Shown: in pieces, positions 13,963 to 21,904 of the stretch
Layout: each line of letters begins with the position of its first letter
How positions within the stretch are numbered: position 1 is the stretch's first letter
IMG/VR virus record: IMGVR_UViG_3300009706_000013
Location: 1-47,124 of that record
DNA: 47,124 bases
Reading direction: 5' to 3' (one strand)
DNA from: a virus
Translations under genes and position numbers: made by a program
Notes under the pieces: generated by a model
What the model saw: the letters and a program-made list of their open reading frames with translations, nothing else
Database searches by the model: none
Told to the model about the DNA's origin: nothing

Positions 13963-16551
13963 TCAGTTCTCCAGACGATACTGCTCCAGCTCAGGAACCC
14001 ATGTCCCCAGCTCTCCTCCGCCCCACATGCTCGGATGCGTTTCAAAAGGAGTACCAGGAATTCCAATAGTCAGTGTATCCGGCATGCCTGGGTCTGCCTG
14101 GTAAAACCCTTCGTGCCAGTCATACGGCTCGGAGGATCCGTCAGGAGACTCTTGTGCGTAGAATTCCCTTGCCATTCCGTAGGTGAGCCGACCACGGTAT
14201 TTAGGCTGTTTCACCACCCACGCAGCCCAGTCGTCTGCGTCTGCGAATTCCAGGTTGTCGCCATACGACAAATTCTTTTCGTGGCTTATTCCACCCCAGT
14301 CTAAAGGATTCCAACTTGTGTCCGAATCAAGGCCCTTCCTTGTGCGCCACGACAAGCTGTGCAGATCCCTTAGCAGCAGGCTGTCAAGACCTTCTGACCC
14401 ATCGGGACGATTTGCCTTCACGTCAACGATAAGTTGCCTGTCCAGTAAATTTCCCTGTTGCGCCATGTAGTCAACATCGTCTTCTTTCCACATCGCAGGT
14501 TGTCCCGAGGTGCTCATTGGGGACCGAGTGTTAGCATGGCTAGGCAGACTGTGCTCCCTGCTTAGGCCCCCCCTGTTTCCGGGAGCAGCAGCGCCAGGTG
14601 CTGCGTCCATCCGGCGCTGGAAATCAGTAAACGTCTCCCCCGCGTTTCGGTTTTCGATATATTCTGCGGACTCCGCCTGCTGCCTGGGATTGACGCCTTG
14701 GCCACCCTTGGCCCTTTCGACATGCACCTGGTAATCTTGACCGGCTGTCGCAGTTCTAGTTTCTTCGTCTCTGATTTCCTGCTCTTGCTCCGGAGTCTTC
14801 GGCTTAGGACTAAGGTCTCTTTGCAGGCTTCTGTCTTCTCCCTTCTCCCTAATAATGTCTTTGTGTTGCCTTTCTTTCGCAGCATCCGAGCTTGACCTGG
14901 CAGTAATGGTCTCCTCGTGCTGCTGTTTTTGCGTTAGAAGCCTTTCCTCATGACGCCTACTCGCAGCGGCTTCTTCCCTATTCCCCCTACGTTCTGCGGC
15001 AGCGGCCTGCCGACGAGCCTGGTCTATTGACGCATCAAGTTTCCTGATCTCAAGACTATGCTTGGCACTGTCGAGTCCTCGGCCTCCGAGGCTGTCCTCC
15101 AGGCTGGGGTCCCTGCGGAGAGCTTCAGCGTTCCATGCCTGCCTACGCGCCTCTCGTTGGTCCGCATCCCGGAGACCACGAGCACCACCCCGTGCCCTGC
15201 GAACAGTTATCCGGTCTCGCTGCGCAGGCGTCATGTCGTCTATTAGTCCCTGCTCAGGCCCACTGATCTCTATGCCACCGGGACGTAGCCTCTCCCTGCC
15301 TTCCAGTGACTGCGCCAGGCTGCGTGCGTTTCTGGAACGTCGCGTGTTGGACCGCTGCCGTTCACTGTCGGCTGCCTGGGCACTACGGATTCCTTCCGCC
15401 TTGGCCCGAAGAGATCCCGCCCCCTCCATGTCCCCCTCGGACTCACGGACCCCCGCCTCTGACAGAAGGTCTTCCAACTGACCCTGCCGCCTGCCGACAA
15501 CCCTGGTAGCGCCGGGAATGTCCCGGCTCTCCTGATACCTGACCCCGGTAGGACTCTCTGTTCCAAGCTTGGCAAAGCCAAGATTGCTTCGGTCAAACTG
15601 ACCCGTGGCAATCGCGTGATCAATTAGTTTTTCATCAGCTACACCCTGACCAAGCTGAGACCTCTCCCTAGCCGTCAACCGCCTGGGTTCCGGCTCCTCA
15701 GGAGCGAGGCCCAGCATCCGACCCTCCAGACCTGTCGGGTCACTAGGGCCGTAGGTCCCATGTGCTATCTTGCGTTCTTCAGAGGTGCGAAGACGAGGAA
15801 GACCCAGGCGTTCCGATTCGAGATTCATAATCTCTCTAGCACGAGCCGGGTCCTGCTCCGCCCCACGCTCCGCCAGCGTCCTGATATTCTGCTGGTGGTG
15901 ACCCTTTGTCAGGGCCATCCTGGCATCACGAGCGTCCTCGGCAAGTTTCTCACGCTGATCCGGCCCTTTCTCAATAATCTGGTTTGCCTCATTTATCCGG
16001 CGGACACTATCGTCTGCCGACGCTTGCTCACGGAGCCTCTCCCCGGACCACTCTCCTGGAAACCCCACAAGATCGTCCATGAGACCTGAGCCTGGGGTCG
16101 GGAGGTCGGGGCCAAACGAGAACCTGTCTAACGCTCGGGGGTCAGGATTCCTCGCCCTCCACTCTGCTTCCACTTGGTCACTGGTCAGAAGTTCCGGGCG
16201 TCTAAGTGTCCGTCCAGCACCAACCGGGTCATGAGACACATTCTGTCTTGCTTCCCTGATTATGTCTTCACTCGTTGGCTCGCGACGTGGTAGCGGAGGG
16301 GCAGGTGGGTCGTCTGGTCCAATCGTTTCCTCTAGTGTGGGACGAGCCTTCCTCTTGGGAGGAGCCTTCTGGTTGTTGTCGTTGCGTGCTATGGCAGCCC
16401 TTTCGGCGGCCGCCCTCTTTCGCGAACTCTGGATATGTGCAGGGGCAGAGGCTCTCTCCGCTGCCTCCATCTCCATCAGTTCGCGACGGGCTTTCTTGTC
16501 GCCCTTCTCTGCCAAACGCAGCAGGAGTTTCCTTAACCGAGGATCTGCCAT
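13963..16551 (-). CDS. Very charged coiled-coil virion-like protein, 862 residues
   Basis: The ATG at 16551 lies 1 base after the stop of the previous frame. The protein is exceptionally rich in Arg, Glu, Asp, Ala and Gln, with long predicted coiled coils (for example ASIDQARRQAAAAERRGNRE). It is disordered and Pro-rich near residues 65-95. The last 160 residues are different, with many aromatic residues (MWKEDDVDYMAQQGNLL, WNPLDWGG, MWGGGELGTWVPELEQY), like a folded domain. Position between the Pro/Gly-rich cluster and the giant ejection-like protein suggests a second internal virion protein. No catalytic motif is recognised. Confidence 0.65.
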   Translation of the reverse strand: MADPRLRKLLLRLAEKGDKKARRELMEMEAAERASAPAHIQSSRKRAAAERAAIARNDNNQKAPPKRKARPTLEETIGPDDPPAPPLPRREPTSEDIIREARQNVSHDPVGAGRTLRRPELLTSDQVEAEWRARNPDPRALDRFSFGPDLPTPGSGLMDDLVGFPGEWSGERLREQASADDSVRRINEANQIIEKGPDQREKLAEDARDARMALTKGHHQQNIRTLAERGAEQDPARAREIMNLESERLGLPRLRTSEERKIAHGTYGPSDPTGLEGRMLGLAPEEPEPRRLTARERSQLGQGVADEKLIDHAIATGQFDRSNLGFAKLGTESPTGVRYQESRDIPGATRVVGRRQGQLEDLLSEAGVRESEGDMEGAGSLRAKAEGIRSAQAADSERQRSNTRRSRNARSLAQSLEGRERLRPGGIEISGPEQGLIDDMTPAQRDRITVRRARGGARGLRDADQREARRQAWNAEALRRDPSLEDSLGGRGLDSAKHSLEIRKLDASIDQARRQAAAAERRGNREEAAASRRHEERLLTQKQQHEETITARSSSDAAKERQHKDIIREKGEDRSLQRDLSPKPKTPEQEQEIRDEETRTATAGQDYQVHVERAKGGQGVNPRQQAESAEYIENRNAGETFTDFQRRMDAAPGAAAPGNRGGLSREHSLPSHANTRSPMSTSGQPAMWKEDDVDYMAQQGNLLDRQLIVDVKANRPDGSEGLDSLLLRDLHSLSWRTRKGLDSDTSWNPLDWGGISHEKNLSYGDNLEFADADDWAAWVVKQPKYRGRLTYGMAREFYAQESPDGSSEPYDWHEGFYQADPGMPDTLTIGIPGTPFETHPSMWGGGELGTWVPELEQYRLEN

Positions 16552-16552
16552 G

Positions 16553-17002
16553 CTATACCACCTGTCCGAGCCACCCCAACGACTGGCCGCGTCCAGTCAG
16601 CGAGGCTTCGATGCCCTTCTGGATCGCCTGCGACCTAGCGCCGCTGTAGGAGTTAGATACGTCTTGCGATGCCCTCTGTTGTGCCCCTGCATGGGCCAAC
16701 GACATCAGATTGCTGGGCTGTCCCTGTATCCCTCTGCGAGCCTGGGACTGCGAGAGGTTTTGATTCGCCTTGGCGAAGTCGCCGGAGATGGAACCACGCA
16801 GACGCTGCCCCTCACGCCTCTCAGCCGTGGGAGACAGGTGACGGAACAACGAATCTTCAAAAACCTCTGTGCCGGGAATCCCCGGTCTTGAAAGCCCCCC
16901 GGTATTCGAGGCTACATCATTCCCGGGAGACCCTGAAAAGGGGACGATGGCAATGTCGGGGCCTGTGGCCTGTCGGGGAACTGGTGCTGGGTCTGCTCCC
17001 AC
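16553..17002 (-). CDS. Second frame of a probable -1 frameshift pair; Gly/Ser/Gln-rich virion protein
   Basis: This frame ends at a TAG (16555-16553) just before the 862-residue gene. The only long-form start is a GTG at 17002 with a poor ribosome binding site, lying 91 bases inside the upstream gene. After the upstream stop it reads like normal protein (PGIPGTEVFEDSLFRHLSP, then a helical Q/A/S-rich part and SLTGRGQSLGWLGQVV). A CCCTTTT heptamer in the overlap could join the two frames by -1 slippage, giving a product of about 330 residues. I think it is mainly translated that way. Confidence 0.6.
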   Translation of the reverse strand: MGADPAPVPRQATGPDIAIVPFSGSPGNDVASNTGGLSRPGIPGTEVFEDSLFRHLSPTAERREGQRLRGSISGDFAKANQNLSQSQARRGIQGQPSNLMSLAHAGAQQRASQDVSNSYSGARSQAIQKGIEASLTGRGQSLGWLGQVV

Positions 17003-17544
17003 TGCGGAGTTTCCATCCCGGGGTTCCCGAAGCCCGCGCTTCCTTTGAAGTAGTCACCCATGGAACCGAACACAGCCGGGAAGGATTTGTCGAACCTCTG
17101 CTGGGCCAGTAGGGCAGGCGTCTGGGCGATCTCAGCCAGCACGGGAGACATCGCCGTGTTGTAGAGGTTGCCAAGGAACCCGGCCTGTGTCCCGTAGTTC
17201 TGCGCTCCCGTCCCCATCATCTGGTTCAGAATAGCGGAGATGGCATTCATCTGGTGGCCATAGGCCCCAGTGTCATCCCCTTCCCGCATCTCGAACTGGC
17301 CGGTGATCGGGTTGAAGCTGTATCCACCACCCGATGAGCCTGTCCAGCCTGGCAGGCCACCAAGCATCCCGGCCATGTTTCCGCCGCCCTGGAACCCAGC
17401 GGGTCCTCCCATGGCTCCAGCCGGACCCGCGCTGCCCATGGGGTTGATCGACCCTGGAGGCGTAAAGGTTCTCTGAACCTGCGGAGGGGCCATGTTGGTG
17501 GTGGTGGACGGACCCCTGATAACCTGCTGCTGTGGACTTGTCAT
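16912..17544 (-). CDS. Gly/Met/Gln-rich virion protein, first part of a probable frameshift pair
   Basis: The frame is open from 17757, but the ATG at 17544 has a good AGGAG site and matches the end of the upstream gene (stop at 17567), so I start there (210 residues). The N-terminus is Pro/Gly-rich and disordered (MGSAGPAGAMGGPAGFQGGG). A helical part follows (HQMNAISAILNQMMG, AEIAQTPALLAQQRFDKS) of the kind seen in phage internal virion proteins. It stops at 16912, five codons after the heptamer CCCTTTT (16942-16936) that could shift ribosomes into the 16553 frame. Confidence 0.7.
   Translation of the reverse strand: MTSPQQQVIRGPSTTTNMAPPQVQRTFTPPGSINPMGSAGPAGAMGGPAGFQGGGNMAGMLGGLPGWTGSSGGGYSFNPITGQFEMREGDDTGAYGHQMNAISAILNQMMGTGAQNYGTQAGFLGNLYNTAMSPVLAEIAQTPALLAQQRFDKSFPAVFGSMGDYFKGSAGFGNPGMETPQWEQTQHQFPDRPQAPTLPSSPFQGLPGMM
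16936..16942 (-). promoter_or_regulatory. Candidate -1 ribosomal frameshift site, CCCTTTT
   Basis: In the frame of the 17544 gene the heptamer reads C CCT TTT, which fits the X XXY YYZ slippery pattern. Slippage by -1 re-pairs as CCC TTT and enters the open frame ending at 16553. The site lies in the overlap of the two frames, and the second frame lacks a convincing start of its own. No strong downstream stem was found by eye, only short GGG/CCC pairings. Confidence 0.5.
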
Positions 17545-17566
17545 TGATCTTTCTCCTACACTGATC

Positions 17567-19831
17567 TTACCCGACCCGTAGGCCATACGAGAAGTTTGTT
17601 GATCCGCCTCCACGGCGACCGCCGCCGCCTTGCCGAGTGGTTGGAGCAATAGCCTGGCTGTTAGGATACACAACTGGTGAACCTGACGGAACACCACTTT
17701 GCGGAGCCTGCTGCAACTTCGCGTTGGCCGTCTCGGCAATCTCCTGACCGTACTCACCTAGCTCCGGCGCTGCTCCTGGAATCGGGGCCACAGGTGGCAG
17801 TCCGGGGATCACGCCAGCACCGGGAATGTTCTGTCCGGGGGTGCCGTAACCGGGCTGTGGTTCTGTTGGGCCGGGCTGTGCCGGGAAGCCTGAGTCAGGC
17901 AACGTAGCCCATCCGGGCAAATCCAGGGACTGATCGCGTAGCGGCTGTTGAAGTCCGGGGAACATATTGCCCATGCCTCCGCCGCCTTGACCACCGCCAC
18001 CGGGTTGCATGCCACCCCATAGATCCACCAGACTTGGCTGTCCTCCACCCCATCCCTGCCAACCGCCCTGGTCTTGCCACCCACTCGGTTGCTGCTGCTG
18101 TTGTGGAGGAGCAACATTGGGGTTTCTGGCCATGAACTGTGTCAGGTTTACTGACGTGCTCTCGTTTGGCGACCACCCACCCCTGCTCATGTCTCGCTGC
18201 ATCTCCGGACTATTCCTGATGTACTCAGGAATATCAGACCATTTTGTCAGCCCTGTAGGCAGGCCCTGCTGGACAGGTTGTCCTGTCCTTCTGTCCAAGA
18301 CTCGTCCAGTAATCGGGTCCTGAAAAGACTGCCCCTGCTCCTGTCTCTGCCATCCCTGCTGGCCACCCCACTGCTGGGTCGGGGCCTGCTGGCCACCACC
18401 ACCCCAAAGATCCATCATGCTTTGCTGGCCACCGCCAAGCTGGTCGGGGTCCATCGCCCTCCATTCGTCGTGCGTCAGTCCCGGTGGAGGCTGCTGCTGA
18501 AGTGGGGCTGGGGTAGCTGGGGCTGGGGCTGGGGCTGGGGCTGGGGCTGGGTCTACAGACGACGCAGGCATCTTGTCCAGAAACTTCTGTGTGTTCTGTA
18601 TCTGCACCCGTAGCTGGAGCATTTCCGTATCGAGCTGGTCATCACTCTTACCGCCAGCAGCCAACCTGCTGCTCTCGGGGACATTCCTAAGATTCTGTAA
18701 CCGTTCAAGGCTGGACTGCCAGCCCTTCATGGCCTGGGAGTTTTTGAATTTTAGATTTTCCTGACCCTTATACTCCTCACTAGGGTTGTCAGGCTGCTGG
18801 GGCAGCGGCCCTGTCGCTGGTCCCTGACCCTGGCTGGCCCCCTCTTTCTGACTCTGTGCTTCTTTGCGACGTTGGTCCTGCTCCTCTGGCGACAAGTCGT
18901 CCCACGACTTAATGGGTTGCTGAGGCTGCGGACTGCCGGGGGCAGGGGTGAGCTTGTCCCTCCATCCAGGAACATTCTCGTCTCTCCACTTGTCATAACC
19001 CGACTGGTTATACGCATCTGGGTCACTCTTGTAGGACTCCCAGCCCGCCTTGTTACGCTGGTCCAGAGGGTCCAACCCTGTCTGCGCTTTGAACTTGGCC
19101 TGGAGCGGGGTATAGGCAGTAGCCTGACCTATTGGTTTCAGTCTGTCCCAGACGGTGACAAACGCATCTTTAGGTTGAGTGTAATCCTCTGGCCACCGGC
19201 CATGTTTCTCCTTGAAGTCGCGGGCTAGGTAATACTGCTGGGCTTCCTGGGACCTGCCAGACTCTTCATTTTCCTGTACCCACTTATCCCTATCTATCTC
19301 ATCCCTGACTGGATCCCTTTCTTGCTGTGGTGGAGGCGAGGGAGATGGAAACCCAGGGAAGGGGGGGCGAGGAAACCCAGGGAAGGGGGGGCGTCCTGGG
19401 CCTCTTTTCGGAGGCTGGCTGGGACGCGGGATATTGGGTCCCTCAAGTTTTGTTCTCCAGAATTCTTGGTCGATGGACACCTGATCTGGACCGGCTTCAT
19501 CCTCCCCAGGTTGGCTGCCCGGCTGGCCTCCGTCAGGCAGACCTATGACAGGCTCCTCGGGTGATGGCGGGGTCGGCTGCTGGGGCTGCTGGGGCTGTTG
19601 GGGCTGTTGGGGCATAAACGACTGGATCTGCGGCATCCTTGACACCAACACCGCAACGACCTCCTTGTCGGTCATCGGTCCAGTCTTGGACCCAGCCCGT
19701 ATGTCGTCCACCTCTTTCTGAGTGACACCCCACCTGCGGTCCATCATCTCACTAAGAGGTGTGTCCAGTTGCTTCTGGTACGCCTCGTCTCGGCGTTTCG
19801 CGCCTTCTGATCCCGGTGCAAAATAAACCAT
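17567..19831 (-). CDS. Pro/Gln/Gly-rich low-complexity protein, 754 residues
   Basis: The frame is open from an ATG at 19852, but I prefer 19831 (MVYFAPGSEG), because it follows the upstream stop and shares its start with the neighbouring MVYIPPTQR protein. The N-terminus is helical. Pro-rich tracts follow (QPQQPQQPQQPTPP, RPPFPGFPRPPFPGF), then a hydrophilic helical middle with many Trp-Asp/Lys-Trp patterns, a PAPAPAPAPAP linker, and a Gly/Gln/Trp-rich C-terminal third. The protein is probably extended and disordered, perhaps a fibre or flexible surface protein. It sits in a run of four such genes. Confidence 0.65.
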   Translation of the reverse strand: MVYFAPGSEGAKRRDEAYQKQLDTPLSEMMDRRWGVTQKEVDDIRAGSKTGPMTDKEVVAVLVSRMPQIQSFMPQQPQQPQQPQQPTPPSPEEPVIGLPDGGQPGSQPGEDEAGPDQVSIDQEFWRTKLEGPNIPRPSQPPKRGPGRPPFPGFPRPPFPGFPSPSPPPQQERDPVRDEIDRDKWVQENEESGRSQEAQQYYLARDFKEKHGRWPEDYTQPKDAFVTVWDRLKPIGQATAYTPLQAKFKAQTGLDPLDQRNKAGWESYKSDPDAYNQSGYDKWRDENVPGWRDKLTPAPGSPQPQQPIKSWDDLSPEEQDQRRKEAQSQKEGASQGQGPATGPLPQQPDNPSEEYKGQENLKFKNSQAMKGWQSSLERLQNLRNVPESSRLAAGGKSDDQLDTEMLQLRVQIQNTQKFLDKMPASSVDPAPAPAPAPAPATPAPLQQQPPPGLTHDEWRAMDPDQLGGGQQSMMDLWGGGGQQAPTQQWGGQQGWQRQEQGQSFQDPITGRVLDRRTGQPVQQGLPTGLTKWSDIPEYIRNSPEMQRDMSRGGWSPNESTSVNLTQFMARNPNVAPPQQQQQPSGWQDQGGWQGWGGGQPSLVDLWGGMQPGGGGQGGGGMGNMFPGLQQPLRDQSLDLPGWATLPDSGFPAQPGPTEPQPGYGTPGQNIPGAGVIPGLPPVAPIPGAAPELGEYGQEIAETANAKLQQAPQSGVPSGSPVVYPNSQAIAPTTRQGGGGRRGGGSTNFSYGLRVG

Positions 19832-19832
19832 G

Positions 19833-20828
19833 CTATTTACCCGGCCATCCACGAGGACTGTGAGCAGATCTCGGTTGTGAGTGGTCTACATCAAAGTGTG
19901 CTTGAACGTGCTGGTGGCCTTTGAGAGTTCCGTCAGGATTGAAGTGCTTCATATCAACCGTGGACCAATCGGTCTCGAACCCGCCGGGCAAACCCTCCAT
20001 TAGGTCCTTCATGTCCGGGCGGGGGGGCTGTCCTCCGTCTGGACCCGGCTCTGGACCAGGCTCTGGACCAGGCTCTGGACCCGGCTCATCCATGGGGCCA
20101 TGCTCCGCAATGTTCTGCCTGATCCAGTTGAAGATCGTCACCGGCCCATTGAACATTCCGAACCCTGGAATGTCCGCAGATACGGGGTAGTCTCCATCAG
20201 GCACTGGTGGGGCCGGGGACCATGATTCAGGAACCCCTCTGGTCTTGGGCTTTGGCGGCTCGCCTTGGTCGGGACCATCTCCCGGCTTCGGGAAGCCTGG
20301 ACCAGGCATTCCGGGTCCGGGCTGCATTCCACCGCCACCCATTCCACCGCCACCCATCAGCATCATCATCAGCATCTGCATCAGAGGGTTGTTGCCGCCT
20401 GTGTCAGGCTTCGGCTGATACCTGTTGGACAAGCCGTCCAGAAAGTTCTGCAACTCAGGGGAGATTCCCGGCATCCCCGGTGGGCCACCACCTGCCCCCG
20501 GAAACCCACTGGAGTCTGGGGCAATCGGGAGGGGTGCTGGGGCAGGCTGGGGTGACGGGCTAGGTGCAGGCGGCATCTGCTGCGACCACTCACCCGCTAT
20601 GCCCGAAGGCTGGACGGGGCTGAACGATTGCTGCGGGCCACCTACCTGCGGGCCACCGTGAGCCGTCTGCTGCTGGGGCTGCCACTGCTGAGTCTGAGGC
20701 TGAGGCTGCTCCCACTGCTGCTGTGGTTGGCCCCACTTCTGCTGATCAGGCTGGCCCCATTGCTGCTGCTGGGGCTGTCCCCATTGCTGCTGCTCAGGCT
20801 GATGCTGTTGTTCGCCAAAGTAGGGCAT
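19833..20828 (-). CDS. Gln/Pro/Gly-rich low-complexity protein, 331 residues
   Basis: An AGGTGA site precedes the ATG at 20828. The first 60 residues are a repeat of a Q-Q-W-G-Q-P type unit (QQWGQPQQQQWGQPDQQKWG). Pro-rich and Met/Gly-rich tracts follow (GGGGMGGGGMQPGPGMPGPG), then an EPGPEPGPEPGPEPGP repeat. A less biased C-terminal part (GGFETDWSTVDMKHFNPDG) may fold. The next gene begins at the stop. It is likely an elongated virion or adhesin-type protein; no family is recognised. Confidence 0.65.
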   Translation of the reverse strand: MPYFGEQQHQPEQQQWGQPQQQQWGQPDQQKWGQPQQQWEQPQPQTQQWQPQQQTAHGGPQVGGPQQSFSPVQPSGIAGEWSQQMPPAPSPSPQPAPAPLPIAPDSSGFPGAGGGPPGMPGISPELQNFLDGLSNRYQPKPDTGGNNPLMQMLMMMLMGGGGMGGGGMQPGPGMPGPGFPKPGDGPDQGEPPKPKTRGVPESWSPAPPVPDGDYPVSADIPGFGMFNGPVTIFNWIRQNIAEHGPMDEPGPEPGPEPGPEPGPDGGQPPRPDMKDLMEGLPGGFETDWSTVDMKHFNPDGTLKGHQHVQAHFDVDHSQPRSAHSPRGWPGK

Positions 20829-20831
20829 TGG

Positions 20832-21893
20832 TCACCTGTTTACGCCACTAGGCATCGGTCCACCTCTGCCGTCAACCCTCTGCTGTTGCCCCATTTGATT
20901 CTTGTAGACACCCGGCGACTGTGGATACTGAACCGGAGCAGGTCCTTGCCACGGCGGAGGCTGTGCACCACCACCGGGCTGCTGCTGCTGATTGGGTCCT
21001 TGCCACGGCGGAGGCTGTGCACCACCACCGGGCTGCTGCTGCTGATTGGGTCCTTGCCACGGCCGGGGCTGTGCACCACCACCGGGCTGCTGCTGTCCGC
21101 CACCTGGGTTGTAGCCGGGGGGTAGCTGAGAGAGGGGCTGTCCACCACCCTGATAAGTTTGGTTGGGGTCTATCATGCCTCCCGGTTTAGGGCCTACAAC
21201 CCCGCCGCCGGGAGGATACTGGCCACCAGGAGCAAAATTTTGTTGGTTGTCCCACCACCTTTGCCTGTCATAGGCCTGCTGCTGGCCGCCGGGCTGGGTA
21301 GGCAAGGAAGGAGACGGCGGAAAGAAGCCTGGTGGCGGCGGCTGACCATTCGGTCCAGGTGCTCCCGGCCAATGAGTAGGCCCGCTAGGCGGTTGCGGCT
21401 GACCACCGGGTTGCTGGCCTATTCCAGGCAGGAAATCTAGTCCCAGCCCCGTGCCGGGGGGAGGACTCCTCGCCCATTCCGGATCGAACCCACCGGATCC
21501 GGGGAGAGGCTGATTCCCCATCCCAGCGCCTGGCGTCACGGCATCTGAGCCGGGAGGACGTCCGGGCATGGAGATGTCTAGTGGTCCCGGTAACGGATTG
21601 TATCCGGGAATCATCGGAAAACCACCGGGATTGTTCCCCGGCAGGTTCGGGGCCAGGCCGGGGTCCATCGGAGGGTTAACGCCTGGAGCGCCTGGGGCCT
21701 GGGGGTTGAACGGAGGGGGTCCGGGAGGAGGCGGAAAGGCATTCTGGCCACCGCCGGGCTGCTGACCAAGCTGGTTTCCGCCGTATGACTGCATCCCCAT
21801 TCCTGGATTACCCGTACCCCTAGGCCTCCCGGCACCACCGGGACGCGAGACCCCTTGCTGTGTTTGAAATCCCGGCTGCTGTGGCAATGCCAT
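20832..21893 (-). CDS. Pro/Gly/Gln-rich protein with 18-residue tandem repeats, 353 residues
   Basis: GGGAG lies 9 bases before the ATG at 21893. Almost the entire protein is Pro, Gly and Gln with few charged residues (for example GLAPNLPGNNPGGFPMIPGY). Near the C-terminus an 18-residue unit (QQQQPGGGAQPPPWQGPN) is repeated nearly three times, matching a 54-base DNA repeat at 20941-21097. Such composition implies an unfolded, extended chain. It lies between two genes of the same style and probably arose by duplication and repeat expansion. Confidence 0.65.
   Translation of the reverse strand: MALPQQPGFQTQQGVSRPGGAGRPRGTGNPGMGMQSYGGNQLGQQPGGGQNAFPPPPGPPPFNPQAPGAPGVNPPMDPGLAPNLPGNNPGGFPMIPGYNPLPGPLDISMPGRPPGSDAVTPGAGMGNQPLPGSGGFDPEWARSPPPGTGLGLDFLPGIGQQPGGQPQPPSGPTHWPGAPGPNGQPPPPGFFPPSPSLPTQPGGQQQAYDRQRWWDNQQNFAPGGQYPPGGGVVGPKPGGMIDPNQTYQGGGQPLSQLPPGYNPGGGQQQPGGGAQPRPWQGPNQQQQPGGGAQPPPWQGPNQQQQPGGGAQPPPWQGPAPVQYPQSPGVYKNQMGQQQRVDGRGGPMPSGVNR
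20941..21097. repeat. 54-base tandem repeat, almost three copies, inside a coding region
   Basis: Copies start at 20941, 20995 and 21049. The first two are near identical; the third carries a few changes (ccgg in place of cgga) and is cut short. The period is 18 codons, so length changes would keep the frame. This marks a region of likely copy-number variation between related phages. Confidence 0.85.
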
Positions 21894-21904
21894 CCCTTGT
21901 CTCC

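Noticed and set aside
17545-17757. 71 extra N-terminal codons on the gene ending at 16912
   Set aside because: They overlap the end of the preceding gene, are Arg/Leu-rich, and a good ribosome binding site exists at the later ATG (17544).
20941-21097. Regular repeats resembling a CRISPR or iteron array
   Set aside because: The units are contiguous, in frame and encode a Pro/Gly/Gln peptide repeat with no unique spacers.
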